Below, one piece after another: positions 17,309-25,859 of a stretch of DNA of 64,000 nucleotides. Source of the stretch: Lachnospiraceae bacterium UBA7086 (GTDB lineage Bacteria > Bacillota > Clostridia > Lachnospirales > Lachnospiraceae); the NCBI GenBank assembly GCA_002492525.1, contig DKZA01000039.1, positions 86,209-150,208 on the forward strand, in the 5' to 3' direction. The translations under genes were made by a program, and so were the position numbers. The notes under the pieces are model-generated. The model made no database searches. It saw only the letters and a list, made by a program, of their open reading frames with translations, and was not told the DNA's origin. The number at the start of each line of letters is the position of its first letter. Positions within the stretch are counted from its first letter, which is position 1.

Positions 17309-19297
17309 TTAGTTTTTATCAAAATCTCTCAACTTCGTTTTCAGTTCCACCATCCGGTCACGCAGTTCCGCCGCCGCCTCAAAGTTGAGATCCGCTGCCG
17401 CCTTCTTCATCTGCTTCTCTACTTCCTTGATCAGCTTCTCCAGTTCCTGCCTGCTCATGGATTCCGGATCTTTCTCAAACTTCAATTCCTCTTTGGCAAT
17501 GGTCTTGGATATACTGATCAGATCGCGGACAGCCTTCTGGATAGTCTGCGGTGTAATGCCGTGTTCCTCATTATATGCCTGCTGAATCTTACGCCGGCGG
17601 TTGGTCTCCGAAATAGCTGTGTGCATGGAATCTGTCATTTCATCCGCATACATAATGACATGCCCCTTCGCATTTCGCGCCGCCCGTCCGATGGTCTGTA
17701 TCAAAGACGTTCCGGAACGTAAGAAGCCTTCCTTGTCCGCATCCAGAATCGCTACCAGGGATATCTCCGGAATATCCAGCCCTTCTCGCAGCAGATTAAT
17801 GCCCACCAGCACATCAAATACATCAAGACGCATATCCCGGATGATCTGCGCCCGTTCCAGTGTATCAATATCGGAGTGCAGATATTTCACCCGGATACCC
17901 ACATCATTCATATAAGCTGTCAAATCCTCCGCCATCCGCTTGGTAAGCGTAGTCACCAATACCTTATTGTGCGCCGCCACTTCCTTATTAATTTCCGAAA
18001 TCAGATCATCAATCTGTCCCTCCACCGGCCGCACATCCACTTCAGGATCCAGCAGACCCGTAGGTCTTATAATCTGCTCTGTACGGAACAATTCATGTGC
18101 CGCCTCATAATCAGAAGGTGTCGCTGACACAAAGAGCATCTGGTCGATATGCTGCTCAAATTCCTCAAAGCATAACGGTCTGTTATCTAATGCCGAAGGC
18201 AGACGGAATCCATAATCCACCAACGTATTCTTCCGCGATCTGTCCCCGGCAAACATGCCGCGGATCTGCGGAATCGTCATATGAGACTCATCTATGATGA
18301 TCAGAAAATCATCCTTAAAATAATCTAACAGTGTAAAAGGCGGCTCTCCTTCCGCCATACCGTTTAAATGGCGGGAATAATTCTCGATTCCGGAACAAAA
18401 TCCTGTCTCCCGCAGCATTTCGATGTCAAAGTTTGTCCGCTCCGAGATTCTCTGCGCTTCCAGAAGCTTATCTTCTCCCTTGAAATATTTAACTCTGTCT
18501 TCCAGCTCTTTCTCAATCTCTTTACAGGCCGCAGTAATCTTCTCCTGAGCCACCACATAATGAGATGCCGGATAAATCATCACATGCTCCAATGTGGCAT
18601 GTACCTGCCCCGTAAGCGGATCTGTCTGCGCAATCCGGTCTATCTCGTCTCCAAAAAATTCTATGCGGATCAGATAATCACCGCCCTGCGCCGGATAAAC
18701 CTCCACCACATCTCCGCGCACCCGGAAACAACACCTGTCCAGATCCAGATCATTGCGGTCATACTGCATTTCAATCAGACCGCGGATGACTTCATCCCGG
18801 TCTTTTAACATACCCGGCCGGAGGGACATGCTCATACCCGCATATTCCTCTGGACTCCCCAGACCATAAATACAGGATACACTGGCAACCACTACCACAT
18901 CCCTTCGCTCCGTCAGCGAAGCCGTGGCAGACAATCTGAGTTTATCAATCTCGTCATTGATGGACGAATCTTTGGCAATATAAGTATCTGTAGAAGGCAC
19001 ATAGGCTTCCGGCTGATAATAATCATAATAGGACACAAAATATTCTACCGCGTTTTCCGGGAAAAATTCCTTAAATTCACCGTATAACTGCCCCGCAAGT
19101 GTCTTATTGTGTGCTATGACCAATGTGGGCTTATCAAGCGCCTGAATGATATTGGCCATGGTGAAAGTCTTACCGGAACCTGTCACGCCCAAAAGTGTTT
19201 GAAATTGATTGCCTTTCCGGAACCCTTCTACCAATTCGGCAATTGCCTGCGGCTGATCTCCGGTAGGCTGATATTCACTATGCAGCTTAAATGGCAT
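17309..19297 (-). CDS. uvrB: Excinuclease ABC subunit B
   Basis: 662 residues. UvrB is the helicase-like subunit that verifies damage and recruits UvrC. Walker A GVTGSGKTFT is at 37-46, the beta-hairpin region YYDYYQPEAYVPSTDTYIAKD near 90-110, helicase motifs DESHMT and QTIGRAARN later, and a C-terminal UVR motif near 625-655. ATG at 19297 is chosen because GGAGGTGAT lies upstream and MPFKLHSEYQPTGDQPQ is the usual N-terminus; upstream in-frame starts to 19336 are less likely. It is preceded by a promoter with a perfect SOS box. Confidence 0.97.
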   Translation of the reverse strand: MPFKLHSEYQPTGDQPQAIAELVEGFRKGNQFQTLLGVTGSGKTFTMANIIQALDKPTLVIAHNKTLAGQLYGEFKEFFPENAVEYFVSYYDYYQPEAYVPSTDTYIAKDSSINDEIDKLRLSATASLTERRDVVVVASVSCIYGLGSPEEYAGMSMSLRPGMLKDRDEVIRGLIEMQYDRNDLDLDRCCFRVRGDVVEVYPAQGGDYLIRIEFFGDEIDRIAQTDPLTGQVHATLEHVMIYPASHYVVAQEKITAACKEIEKELEDRVKYFKGEDKLLEAQRISERTNFDIEMLRETGFCSGIENYSRHLNGMAEGEPPFTLLDYFKDDFLIIIDESHMTIPQIRGMFAGDRSRKNTLVDYGFRLPSALDNRPLCFEEFEQHIDQMLFVSATPSDYEAAHELFRTEQIIRPTGLLDPEVDVRPVEGQIDDLISEINKEVAAHNKVLVTTLTKRMAEDLTAYMNDVGIRVKYLHSDIDTLERAQIIRDMRLDVFDVLVGINLLREGLDIPEISLVAILDADKEGFLRSGTSLIQTIGRAARNAKGHVIMYADEMTDSMHTAISETNRRRKIQQAYNEEHGITPQTIQKAVRDLISISKTIAKEELKFEKDPESMSRQELEKLIKEVEKQMKKAAADLNFEAAAELRDRMVELKTKLRDFDKN

Positions 19298-19351
19298 CGG
19301 AAAAATCACCTCCATTTCAAATACTCTGCTGCCCATTCAAAAGCAGTTTTG

Positions 19352-19401
19352 ATTATAGCATACCCATTTTATTTTGTACAGGGGTTTTAGAACATTTGTT
19401 C
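19352..19401 (-). promoter_or_regulatory. uvrBA promoter with LexA (SOS) box
   Basis: Minus strand TGTACA (19375-19380), 17-base spacer ending in TGC, TATAAT (19352-19357), an extended -10 promoter. Ten bases upstream of the -35 lies GAACATTTGTTC (19390-19401), a perfect copy of the Firmicutes SOS box GAAC-N4-GTTC. The promoter drives uvrB about 55 bases downstream. Confidence 0.85.
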
Positions 19402-19479
19402 TGATTTGGATAAGGACACAAAAAGGACCACGTAAGCAGCCCTTTTCTTGTTTCATCAATATTTCAATCTACCATAAAG

Positions 19480-19842
19480 TTATCTGTTTCCTGTTTCCAG
19501 CGGAACAACTGCAAGCGTCTTTCCTAAAGGCGCCAATACCTTCAAGATGGTATCCAACTGCGGACTGGTATTGCCCTTTTCCATTCTTGCAATAACAGGC
19601 TGCTTTACTCCGCTTAACTCTTCCAGCCTCTTTTGACTTATCCCCTTTTCTTGCCTCGCCTTTATCAACTCCCCAATAATAGACACCCGCAGTTCGCTCT
19701 CCGCTATTTCATCCGGCGTAAGAATACTTTCCATAAATTCCAGAACGTTTCCGCCGACAGCGTCTGTTCCTCGCTCATTCAAATCGTTCAGATTTTCTTT
19801 CGCCTGTGTCACAGCCTGCAAATATTCTTTATTTGTCCCCAT
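19480..19842 (-). CDS. HigA-like antitoxin, XRE-family HTH protein
   Basis: 120 residues. The C-terminal half (about 55-110) is a Cro/C1-type helix-turn-helix (LIKARQEKGISQKRLEEL, VKQPVIARMEKG), ending in a beta strand (TLAVVPLE). The N-terminal half is helical and acidic and probably neutralises the toxin. It overlaps the toxin gene by 14 bases and follows it, the order of HigBA systems. It probably binds the 44-bp palindrome at 20235-20278 to repress the pair. Confidence 0.85.
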   Translation of the reverse strand: MGTNKEYLQAVTQAKENLNDLNERGTDAVGGNVLEFMESILTPDEIAESELRVSIIGELIKARQEKGISQKRLEELSGVKQPVIARMEKGNTSPQLDTILKVLAPLGKTLAVVPLETGNR

Positions 19843-20194
19843 AATGTTGCCTCCCTTGATAATCAGCTAAATTTCGTTTTGCCCGCTCTATTTCTTTCTG
19901 TGGCGTTTTTTGTGTCCTTTTCATAAAAACGTGTAATAGAACAAAGCCGTTGCCGTTCCATGCAGCAAATAAAATTCTGTCTCTCAGTGGCCGCAGTTCC
20001 CATATATTTCCATCAATATGTTTTATATATGGCTCCCCTGCCCTAGTTCCATATTCACTAAGGGTTTTTACATAATCCATAATTTTATTCAGCTTAATCC
20101 GGCTGTCCTTATCCTTCTTTGCAGCCAGCCCTGCAATATACTCTTTTACCGGCTCTTTGCCGTTCTTATCTCTATAAAAATGAACTTCGTACAA
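19829..20194 (-). CDS. HigB/Gp49-like toxin, RelE superfamily
   Basis: 121 residues of the phage-derived Gp49-like/HigB family, ribosome-dependent mRNA interferases. Typical elements are YEVHFYRDKNGKEPVKEYI, HIDGNIWELRPLRDRILFAAW and FVLLHVFMKRTQKTPQKEIERA. The start codon is TTG at 20194, placed 9 bases after a perfect AGGAGG; no ATG is available. It is the first gene of the toxin-antitoxin pair and overlaps the antitoxin. Confidence 0.85.
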   Translation of the reverse strand: MYEVHFYRDKNGKEPVKEYIAGLAAKKDKDSRIKLNKIMDYVKTLSEYGTRAGEPYIKHIDGNIWELRPLRDRILFAAWNGNGFVLLHVFMKRTQKTPQKEIERAKRNLADYQGRQHYGDK

Positions 20195-20220
20195 GCTTAT
20201 TTTCCTCCTGCTACAGATAT

Positions 20221-20278
20221 ATTATACCTTATAGTTGTTAATGGGTCAATAACTTTTAAGTTATTGACCCATTAACAA
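20221..20278 (-). promoter_or_regulatory. higBA promoter overlapped by a 44-bp operator palindrome
   Basis: Minus strand TTGACC (20244-20249), 17-base spacer, TATAAT (20221-20226). The -35 lies inside a palindrome with two perfect 21-base arms (20235-20255 and 20258-20278) separated by two bases. A repressor dimer pair bound here would block RNA polymerase, as expected for autoregulation by the antitoxin. Confidence 0.85.
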
Positions 20279-20515
20279 TTTGATCCCAACAGATAAACCG
20301 GTTTATCATGCACTATGTAATCGGCAATCCACTGGTCATAGCTGTCCCGTATCCATGTTACGTTGTTCTCAATCCAGTTCGCAGCGCTCTACTGTCCTAA
20401 ATTTATCCTCTGACAAAATGTATTCCACTATGGTAACTTTCTGTGGGCTTGCTCCTCCAAATTGTTTTTGTAATCGTCTTTGTTCTTTGAGCTGTTGCTC
20501 CGGTAGATTATTCAT
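20272..20515 (-). pseudogene. Possible coding remnant upstream of the toxin-antitoxin pair
   Basis: On the minus strand an ATG at 20515 opens a 48-codon frame (MNNLPEQQLKEQRRLQKQFG...) that stops at 20369. A second frame downstream reads WIENNVTWIRDSYDQWIADY and runs to a stop at 20272. Both have gene-like composition, and a frame change near 20380 would join them. The family is not recognised. No intact gene lies between 20279 and 20606; this remnant is all that is seen there. Confidence 0.3.
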
Positions 20516-20606
20516 CTACTTTTGCAACAGCCTCTACACAATTTTAAACCAGTCCCTTTCTTTCGTTCCATCACATTCTGCAATGCCAATTACAAATCCT
20601 ATTGGT

Positions 20607-21566
20607 TTACTCTTTTACCACCATATCTTTTCCGTCATATTCTTCACATAGGTAGGATAATTGCCCAAGGATATTATTAATATCTTCAAACAATACGCTT
20701 TTATGTGATAACTGCCTTTTCAGATTCAGTACCGTCTCGTCTAAGCCTTCATACATTTCCATCTCATGCTCAATTTCATTGCGGATATGATCTGCTTCTG
20801 CCTGTGCATGTAATACATTATGGACCGTTCGTTCTGTTTTTTCTTTGACATTCTGTGCAACAGAATTAAAGTTGGCAATAGTGTCCTGTGTATCCTTTGC
20901 ACTTTCTACGTTATTGTCAACTAACTGGTTCATAGAGTCAAAACTTTCCAACAGCTTATGTTCCCTTGTCTCCACCTGGACCATTGTTGTATTGATCTGG
21001 CCCGCAAGGACTTTTGTACTGGATGCCAGTTGATTAATCTCGTCCGCAACAACGGCAAATCCCCTGCCGGCTTCTCCCGCCCTTGCGGCCTCAATATTGG
21101 CGTTTAACGCAAGAAGATTTGTCTGAGAAGCTATTTGCGTGATATTTTCCGTGGCACCGCGGATTTCACTAAATGCAACCAGAAATTCATCCAAAACTTC
21201 TTGAATTTCCTGAATAGAATCTTTCATGCGGGAAATCTCGTCGATTAACAGCGACATTTTTTCATTTCCGTTGATACTTGTGGCTACAATACTGTCTGCC
21301 ACATCCTGCAAGTCTTCGTTTACGGAAATAATGTCGTTAAATTGCTCGCTGAACTGATTTACGTTGCCCACAATTGCCTCTGCTTTATCCTGAAGCTGTT
21401 TTGCAACAGATTCAATTGCTGCTACATCCGTTAACGTTTGTTCTTCTTCGTCTGCAATATTCTTATGTTTACGAAGCAGAAAATTAGCAGCGTCCAGAAT
21501 TGCCCCCAAATGAATCTTTTCGGTTTTTAGTATTTGTGTTTTCTCTTTTTTCTTTTTACCAAACAT
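20607..21566 (-). CDS. Soluble methyl-accepting chemotaxis-type signalling protein
   Basis: 319 residues with no transmembrane helix and no recognised ligand-binding domain. A basic start (MFGKKKKEK) leads into a long coiled coil. The signalling hairpin tip ITQIASQTNLLALNANIEA, continuing into ARAGEAGRGFAVVADEI, lies at about 145-185. It probably acts on CheA/CheW from the cytoplasm. ATG at 21566 leaves 28 bases after the FIST gene; a longer in-frame reading would overlap that gene. The FIST protein upstream probably supplies the sensory input. Confidence 0.88.
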   Translation of the reverse strand: MFGKKKKEKTQILKTEKIHLGAILDAANFLLRKHKNIADEEEQTLTDVAAIESVAKQLQDKAEAIVGNVNQFSEQFNDIISVNEDLQDVADSIVATSINGNEKMSLLIDEISRMKDSIQEIQEVLDEFLVAFSEIRGATENITQIASQTNLLALNANIEAARAGEAGRGFAVVADEINQLASSTKVLAGQINTTMVQVETREHKLLESFDSMNQLVDNNVESAKDTQDTIANFNSVAQNVKEKTERTVHNVLHAQAEADHIRNEIEHEMEMYEGLDETVLNLKRQLSHKSVLFEDINNILGQLSYLCEEYDGKDMVVKE

Positions 21567-21594
21567 GATGATAACATACCTTTCTGTTGATTTG

Positions 21595-22692
21595 TCAATG
21601 TTCTTTTGTAAAGACAGCACAGACCATAGTTTGATTGACATGCTGTTCTACATACTGTTCCCCGTCGCCGATCACGCCAAAGTGAACATTGTTCGACATC
21701 TCCTGCATCATTTTGGCATAAGAAGATGTATAAGAATTATTTTCAAAAAACAAGTAACGCAAAATACAATTGATAGAAATAATGCCTGCTACATGGCGGG
21801 ATTTAGTTATTTCCGACATCGTGTTCTTTATGTATCCCTGATAATCTTCCTCAATGTCAGTAAAACAGATCAGATTGCTTTTCTGAATATTTTTATAGGT
21901 AGAAATGCTGCGGTCAGGATTAAAACTAAAAATTGCCGTTATGTAATTGTCTGCGCCGACAATCCGGCACAGTGGATTCTTAAAGACGCCTTCTGTTACA
22001 TTTCTATCGGAATAGCCCAGCTCTTCTTCATAAACATCCATCGCTTTACGGCCGTCTATTTCAAAAATCGTCCTGCCATCCTCCGATGCGCGCGTCACCC
22101 GATGGGTCTTTGGCCTTGCACAAAACAGATTTTCCTTGACAATCTCGATTTTGCCCATCTTACTTCCGATAACAGCATATGCAGCAGCATCTGTCAGGAC
22201 TTCTCCATTGCATGCCACTTTTTTAGGCTGTCCTTCCCCCGTATTGCCTGCAGTACCTCCCAAAAGTCTCATTCCAACTGGCTCTAAGCATATTTTCATT
22301 GTAGAAACAATTTTTTCTTCAAAGCCGGTAGAAAATTCCAGACAGAGTGTATCTTTATACTTTGGATGAATCTGGTTGACACATTCCTGCAATTGGGACA
22401 GATACTTAATAGGACAGGTATCCACATGCCGCAGTACACCTACCTGAACTGCCACCTCGTTTTCCATAAACCCCAGTGCCGATATACCTTCCGCAAAACT
22501 TCCATGCTGATGGATCATGAATCCGGTTGTGCCAATCATTTCTGTCTCCGGCAATAATTCGTGAAGTTTCGCAGTAGATTCGGCGAAATGTTTATCGTCA
22601 GCACAGTAAAGAATAAAAATACTTCCTTTCAGCTCAGATGCTATATGCGCTGCTGCGTCCTCCGGGCGGCCCTGTTTATATGATACTTTCAT
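21595..22692 (-). CDS. FIST-domain sensory protein
   Basis: 365 residues. The FIST_N region (about 5-190) contains the family's GTTGFMIHQHGSFAEGISALGF and LLGGTAGNTGEGQ patterns, and FIST_C follows (about 200-345). FIST proteins are cytosolic sensors thought to bind small ligands such as amino acids and are often linked to signal transduction modules. Here the partner is the soluble chemotaxis-type protein 28 bases downstream. ATG at 22692 has GGAGG 8 bases upstream. Confidence 0.85.
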   Translation of the reverse strand: MKVSYKQGRPEDAAAHIASELKGSIFILYCADDKHFAESTAKLHELLPETEMIGTTGFMIHQHGSFAEGISALGFMENEVAVQVGVLRHVDTCPIKYLSQLQECVNQIHPKYKDTLCLEFSTGFEEKIVSTMKICLEPVGMRLLGGTAGNTGEGQPKKVACNGEVLTDAAAYAVIGSKMGKIEIVKENLFCARPKTHRVTRASEDGRTIFEIDGRKAMDVYEEELGYSDRNVTEGVFKNPLCRIVGADNYITAIFSFNPDRSISTYKNIQKSNLICFTDIEEDYQGYIKNTMSEITKSRHVAGIISINCILRYLFFENNSYTSSYAKMMQEMSNNVHFGVIGDGEQYVEQHVNQTMVCAVFTKEH

Positions 22693-22835
22693 ATGGGGTT
22701 CCTCCAATTCTGTAATGTTGTTATTTTATTACATAGAAAATTGCCGACAGACTACAAATCCGCGAAGCACCCGCGGAAGTAAAAATGAATAACTTAATTT
22801 ATTATATCAAATCAAAATAAAATAATAACTGTTAT

Positions 22836-22868
22836 GGTATGGATTGCGTTTTGGGTGGTATAGATTGC
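22836..22868. repeat. Tandem 12-bp direct repeat upstream of the FIST gene
   Basis: GGTATGGATTGC (22836-22847) and GGTATAGATTGC (22857-22868) differ at one base and are spaced exactly 21 bases apart, two DNA turns. They sit between the small Cys-rich gene and FIST and could be a regulator binding site. Confidence 0.4.
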
Positions 22869-22870
22869 AG

Positions 22871-23032
22871 TTATTCTTTCTCCGCCGCTCCTGGCAACTG
22901 TTTCTGAAACCATTCATAAGACCGATAACCGTTCATTCTGCACTCCGGACAGGGATTGGCTAAAGTATTTACCAGCCCCAGCGTACAAGGGCATTTAGCA
23001 CATGGTTTCCTTCTTAGATCGTCTTTTTCCAT
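22871..23032 (-). CDS. 53-residue Cys-rich small protein (zinc-ribbon-like)
   Basis: A short open frame of 53 codons with ATG at 23032 placed 5 bases after a perfect AGGAGG. The protein has CAKCPC near 11-16 and CPEC near 28-31, a pattern that could bind zinc, and ends GYRSYEWFQKQLPG. Composition and the strong ribosome binding site support a real gene. No family recognised. It lies between manC and the FIST gene on the same strand, after the manC terminator. Confidence 0.65.
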   Translation of the reverse strand: MEKDDLRRKPCAKCPCTLGLVNTLANPCPECRMNGYRSYEWFQKQLPGAAEKE

Positions 23033-23080
23033 CTCATCCTCCTGTTATATCCTCTCAATCATATTTCCTATAACTAAAAA

Positions 23081-23106
23081 TCCCCATGCCACAAATGGCA
23101 CAGGGA
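23081..23106 (-). terminator. Rho-independent terminator of manC
   Basis: Stem TCCCCATGCCA / TGGCACAGGGA with one mismatch and a CAAA loop, followed on the minus strand by TTTTTAG, 14 bases after the manC stop. Confidence 0.85.
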
Positions 23107-23119
23107 CTATCTCATATGT

Positions 23120-24424
23120 TTAAAGCTTCTTCTTATCCTGCACGCTGATCTCTTCCCCAATCTGCACCTCTATCACCTGCAAAGTGGTATCCGCCATGAT
23201 CGTATGGGGTATCCCTGCCGGCATCCTTACCACATCCCCGGCAGCAACTTTACTCTCTACACCGTCCACAATGGTACGTCCTTCTCCGGCAATCACTGTC
23301 CATACTTCATCTCTGTGCTCATGACTGTGGTAATTCATACCATGCCCCGGATTTAATGTTACTTTGATGGTCATACTTCCCTCTTCTATATCGATCACAC
23401 GGAAGTTTCCCCAGGATTTCTCTGCAAACATGATCTGCTGGTCTATGGCATCCACATAGGGTTTGATATAGCTTGACTGCGTCTTGTCCGATACCAGAAT
23501 CCCTTCGGGACTTGCCGACACCACTACATCCTTTAGGCCCATACACAATACCGGCACATTGAGTTCATTTACCACATGCACATTTTCACAGGTATCATTG
23601 AGAATCGCCTTGCCTATGGCTTCACTCTCCATAGCCTCTGTCAAGGTGTTCCATGTCCCCATGTCCTTCCACATACCAGCAAAGCGCATTACTTCGATCA
23701 TGGGTTCATGTTCCACCACCGCATAATCGAAGCTGATTTTAGTCAGGGTTTCGTACTTTGCATACAGGTCGTGATAATCTGTAAAATCAATCAGTTCATG
23801 AGCGCGCTGTAATACATACCCAAGGCAAAAAGCAAATACGCCGCCATTCCACAAAGCGCCCTGCTTCATATATTGCCTGGCCGTATCTTCATCCGGTTTC
23901 TCCTTAAACATGGACACCTTACTGATATCCTCCGTATTTTCCGGAATGATATAGCCATATTTCGCGCTTGGATAGGTAGGCTCTATGCCCATAAGCACCA
24001 GATTGGCCTCACTGACTGCCGCACGCTCGCTGAGTCTGTGAAGTGCCTCAAAGTAATCCTGTTCCACATAAGGATCTACAGGGCAGACCACCACCGGCTC
24101 TTTCTCGTCCACGCCACCTGCATCATGAAGATAAGCCGCCGCCAGGGCAATCGCCGGAAAAGTATCTCTGCGGCAGGGTTCCACACTGATTCCCACATCT
24201 TCTCCCAGCTGATTGTGAATAGCCGACACCTGCGATTTAGAAGTCGCAATAGTGACCGACGCATCCTGATCCACGGAAAGGATCTGCCGGTACACCCGTT
24301 GTACCATAGACTCATAATCTCCCGATGCTGTCCTAAATATCTTGATAAACTGTTTGGATCTGGTATCGTTGGATAAAGGCCACAACCGTTTGCCGGAACC
24401 GCCTGACAACAGTACTATATTCAT
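23120..24424 (-). CDS. manC: Mannose-1-phosphate guanylyltransferase with cupin domain
   Basis: 434 residues. It makes GDP-mannose from GTP and mannose-1-phosphate for surface polysaccharides. The nucleotidyltransferase motif LLSGGSGKRLWPLS is at the N-terminus, and FKEKPDEDTA and LWNGGVFAF follow. The C-terminal cupin (HSHEHRDEVWTVIAGEG) is typical of the ManC type 2 group and may add isomerase activity. ATG at 24424 has GGAG 6-7 bases upstream; the ATG at 24436 lacks a site. It is the last gene before a terminator, downstream of the S41 protease. Confidence 0.92.
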   Translation of the reverse strand: MNIVLLSGGSGKRLWPLSNDTRSKQFIKIFRTASGDYESMVQRVYRQILSVDQDASVTIATSKSQVSAIHNQLGEDVGISVEPCRRDTFPAIALAAAYLHDAGGVDEKEPVVVCPVDPYVEQDYFEALHRLSERAAVSEANLVLMGIEPTYPSAKYGYIIPENTEDISKVSMFKEKPDEDTARQYMKQGALWNGGVFAFCLGYVLQRAHELIDFTDYHDLYAKYETLTKISFDYAVVEHEPMIEVMRFAGMWKDMGTWNTLTEAMESEAIGKAILNDTCENVHVVNELNVPVLCMGLKDVVVSASPEGILVSDKTQSSYIKPYVDAIDQQIMFAEKSWGNFRVIDIEEGSMTIKVTLNPGHGMNYHSHEHRDEVWTVIAGEGRTIVDGVESKVAAGDVVRMPAGIPHTIMADTTLQVIEVQIGEEISVQDKKKL

Positions 24425-24477
24425 GCTATGCTCCATTCCGAAGCGCTTATGCAGCTGCGCGCTTCCTCCGCGATCTT

Positions 24478-25839
24478 CTACTTCGTCATTTTCTGAATCT
24501 CTTGTATGGCTCTCTGTAACTGATTATCTACTTCTTCCTCATAATAAGCGTCGCTGTCAAATTCACATACAATATCCGGTTCAATGCCAACCCCATGGAT
24601 ATTATTGCCATTGGGCGTATAATATGCGCTGATGGTAAGCTTCAATGCCGTTCCATCGCTTAAAGGCATGACACGCTGAACAATTCCCTTGCCAAAAGTC
24701 GTTGTGCCGATTAAAGTTCCCTTTCCATAATCTTTGATCGCTCCCGCCAGAATCTCAGATGCGCTGGCAGAATTACCGTTTACAAGCACCACCAGAGGAA
24801 TGTCCAGTTCGTATTCTCCATCGCAGGTATACTCATCCCGTTCGCCATATTTATCTTCTGTATAGACAATCAGTCCTTTGGGAAGAATCATTCTGGCAAT
24901 ATCTACCACCACGGGCAGGCTGCCTCCCGGGTTGCCCCGCAAATCCAGAATCAAACCTTTAGCCTTAGAACCTTTGATCACTGCCAAAGCCTCCGTAAAC
25001 TGATCTGTGGTCACATCATCAAATTCGGTAATCTGAATATATCCGATTCCATTATCATACATTTCATAATTAACAGTGGGGCTCTCAATCTTACGCCGTT
25101 CCACGTCAATCTCCAGATAGTCTGTCTCTCCTTCACGGTAAATGGTCAGATGAACCGTAGTTCCTTCCTCCCCTTTTACCCGGGCCACGATCTCCGAAAG
25201 ATCAAGTCCCTGTGAACTCTCTCCGTCTATCAGATAAATGAGATCATTCTCCCGAAGTCCTGCCTCTTGTGCCGGCGTATCCGGAATGACACCGTTAATC
25301 TTGCCAAGGCCCGTTGTCGGATCCAGACTGATATAGGCCCCGATACCATAATAAATGCCTTCTGTCTCCTGCATCAGCTGATTCCATTCCTCAGCCGTAT
25401 AATAGACGGAATAAGGATCGCCCAGAGCATCTACCATACCGGAATACATGCCCTCAATCATCAAGTCCGTGTCGATATCTTCATCCTTATAATAATACTC
25501 GTCAATCACTTCTTCTATGGTTGACAGTTTCTTCTCTGTATCTTCATTCAGGACGCTCTCTGCGCCATTGGAGCCTACGTTAACTTGTTTTGCGTCCTTT
25601 TCTTTGACCAGATCATATATCTTGACACCTGCGGCTGTGATACCGGCAATCAGTGTTGTCAGAATCACACCAAGAAGAAGCCCTAACAGAAACGAACCGC
25701 CCTGATTCCCGTTACGGGGAGGCTGCGGCTGTACGGGTTGCAGCGGAGGCTGTGGCTGGTTGTAATAAAGATTCTGCCTGCCATAGCCATTATTATGATA
25801 ATCCTGATTATAGTAATTGTTATCTCCGCCTTGATTCAC
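24478..25839 (-). CDS. S41 C-terminal processing protease (CtpA-like)
   Basis: 453 residues. An Asn/Gln/Pro-rich cytosolic N-terminus (1-48) precedes one membrane helix (about 49-72), so the protease faces outside. A PDZ domain (about 160-260) is followed by the S41 domain with catalytic Ser in NGNSASASEILAG and Lys in TTFGKGIVQ. Such proteases trim exported or cell-wall proteins. The start is GTG at 25839 with AGGAG upstream. It follows the EnvC-like hydrolase activator by 20 bases in the ftsEX operon. Confidence 0.92.
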   Translation of the reverse strand: MNQGGDNNYYNQDYHNNGYGRQNLYYNQPQPPLQPVQPQPPRNGNQGGSFLLGLLLGVILTTLIAGITAAGVKIYDLVKEKDAKQVNVGSNGAESVLNEDTEKKLSTIEEVIDEYYYKDEDIDTDLMIEGMYSGMVDALGDPYSVYYTAEEWNQLMQETEGIYYGIGAYISLDPTTGLGKINGVIPDTPAQEAGLRENDLIYLIDGESSQGLDLSEIVARVKGEEGTTVHLTIYREGETDYLEIDVERRKIESPTVNYEMYDNGIGYIQITEFDDVTTDQFTEALAVIKGSKAKGLILDLRGNPGGSLPVVVDIARMILPKGLIVYTEDKYGERDEYTCDGEYELDIPLVVLVNGNSASASEILAGAIKDYGKGTLIGTTTFGKGIVQRVMPLSDGTALKLTISAYYTPNGNNIHGVGIEPDIVCEFDSDAYYEEEVDNQLQRAIQEIQKMTK

Positions 25840-25859
25840 AAAAAATCATCTCCTACATC

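Noticed and set aside
20280..20651. Plus-strand open frame of 123 codons beside higBA
   Set aside because: Cys/Ser-rich without a ribosome binding site, overlapping the MCP-like gene; the opposite strand reads more like decayed coding sequence.
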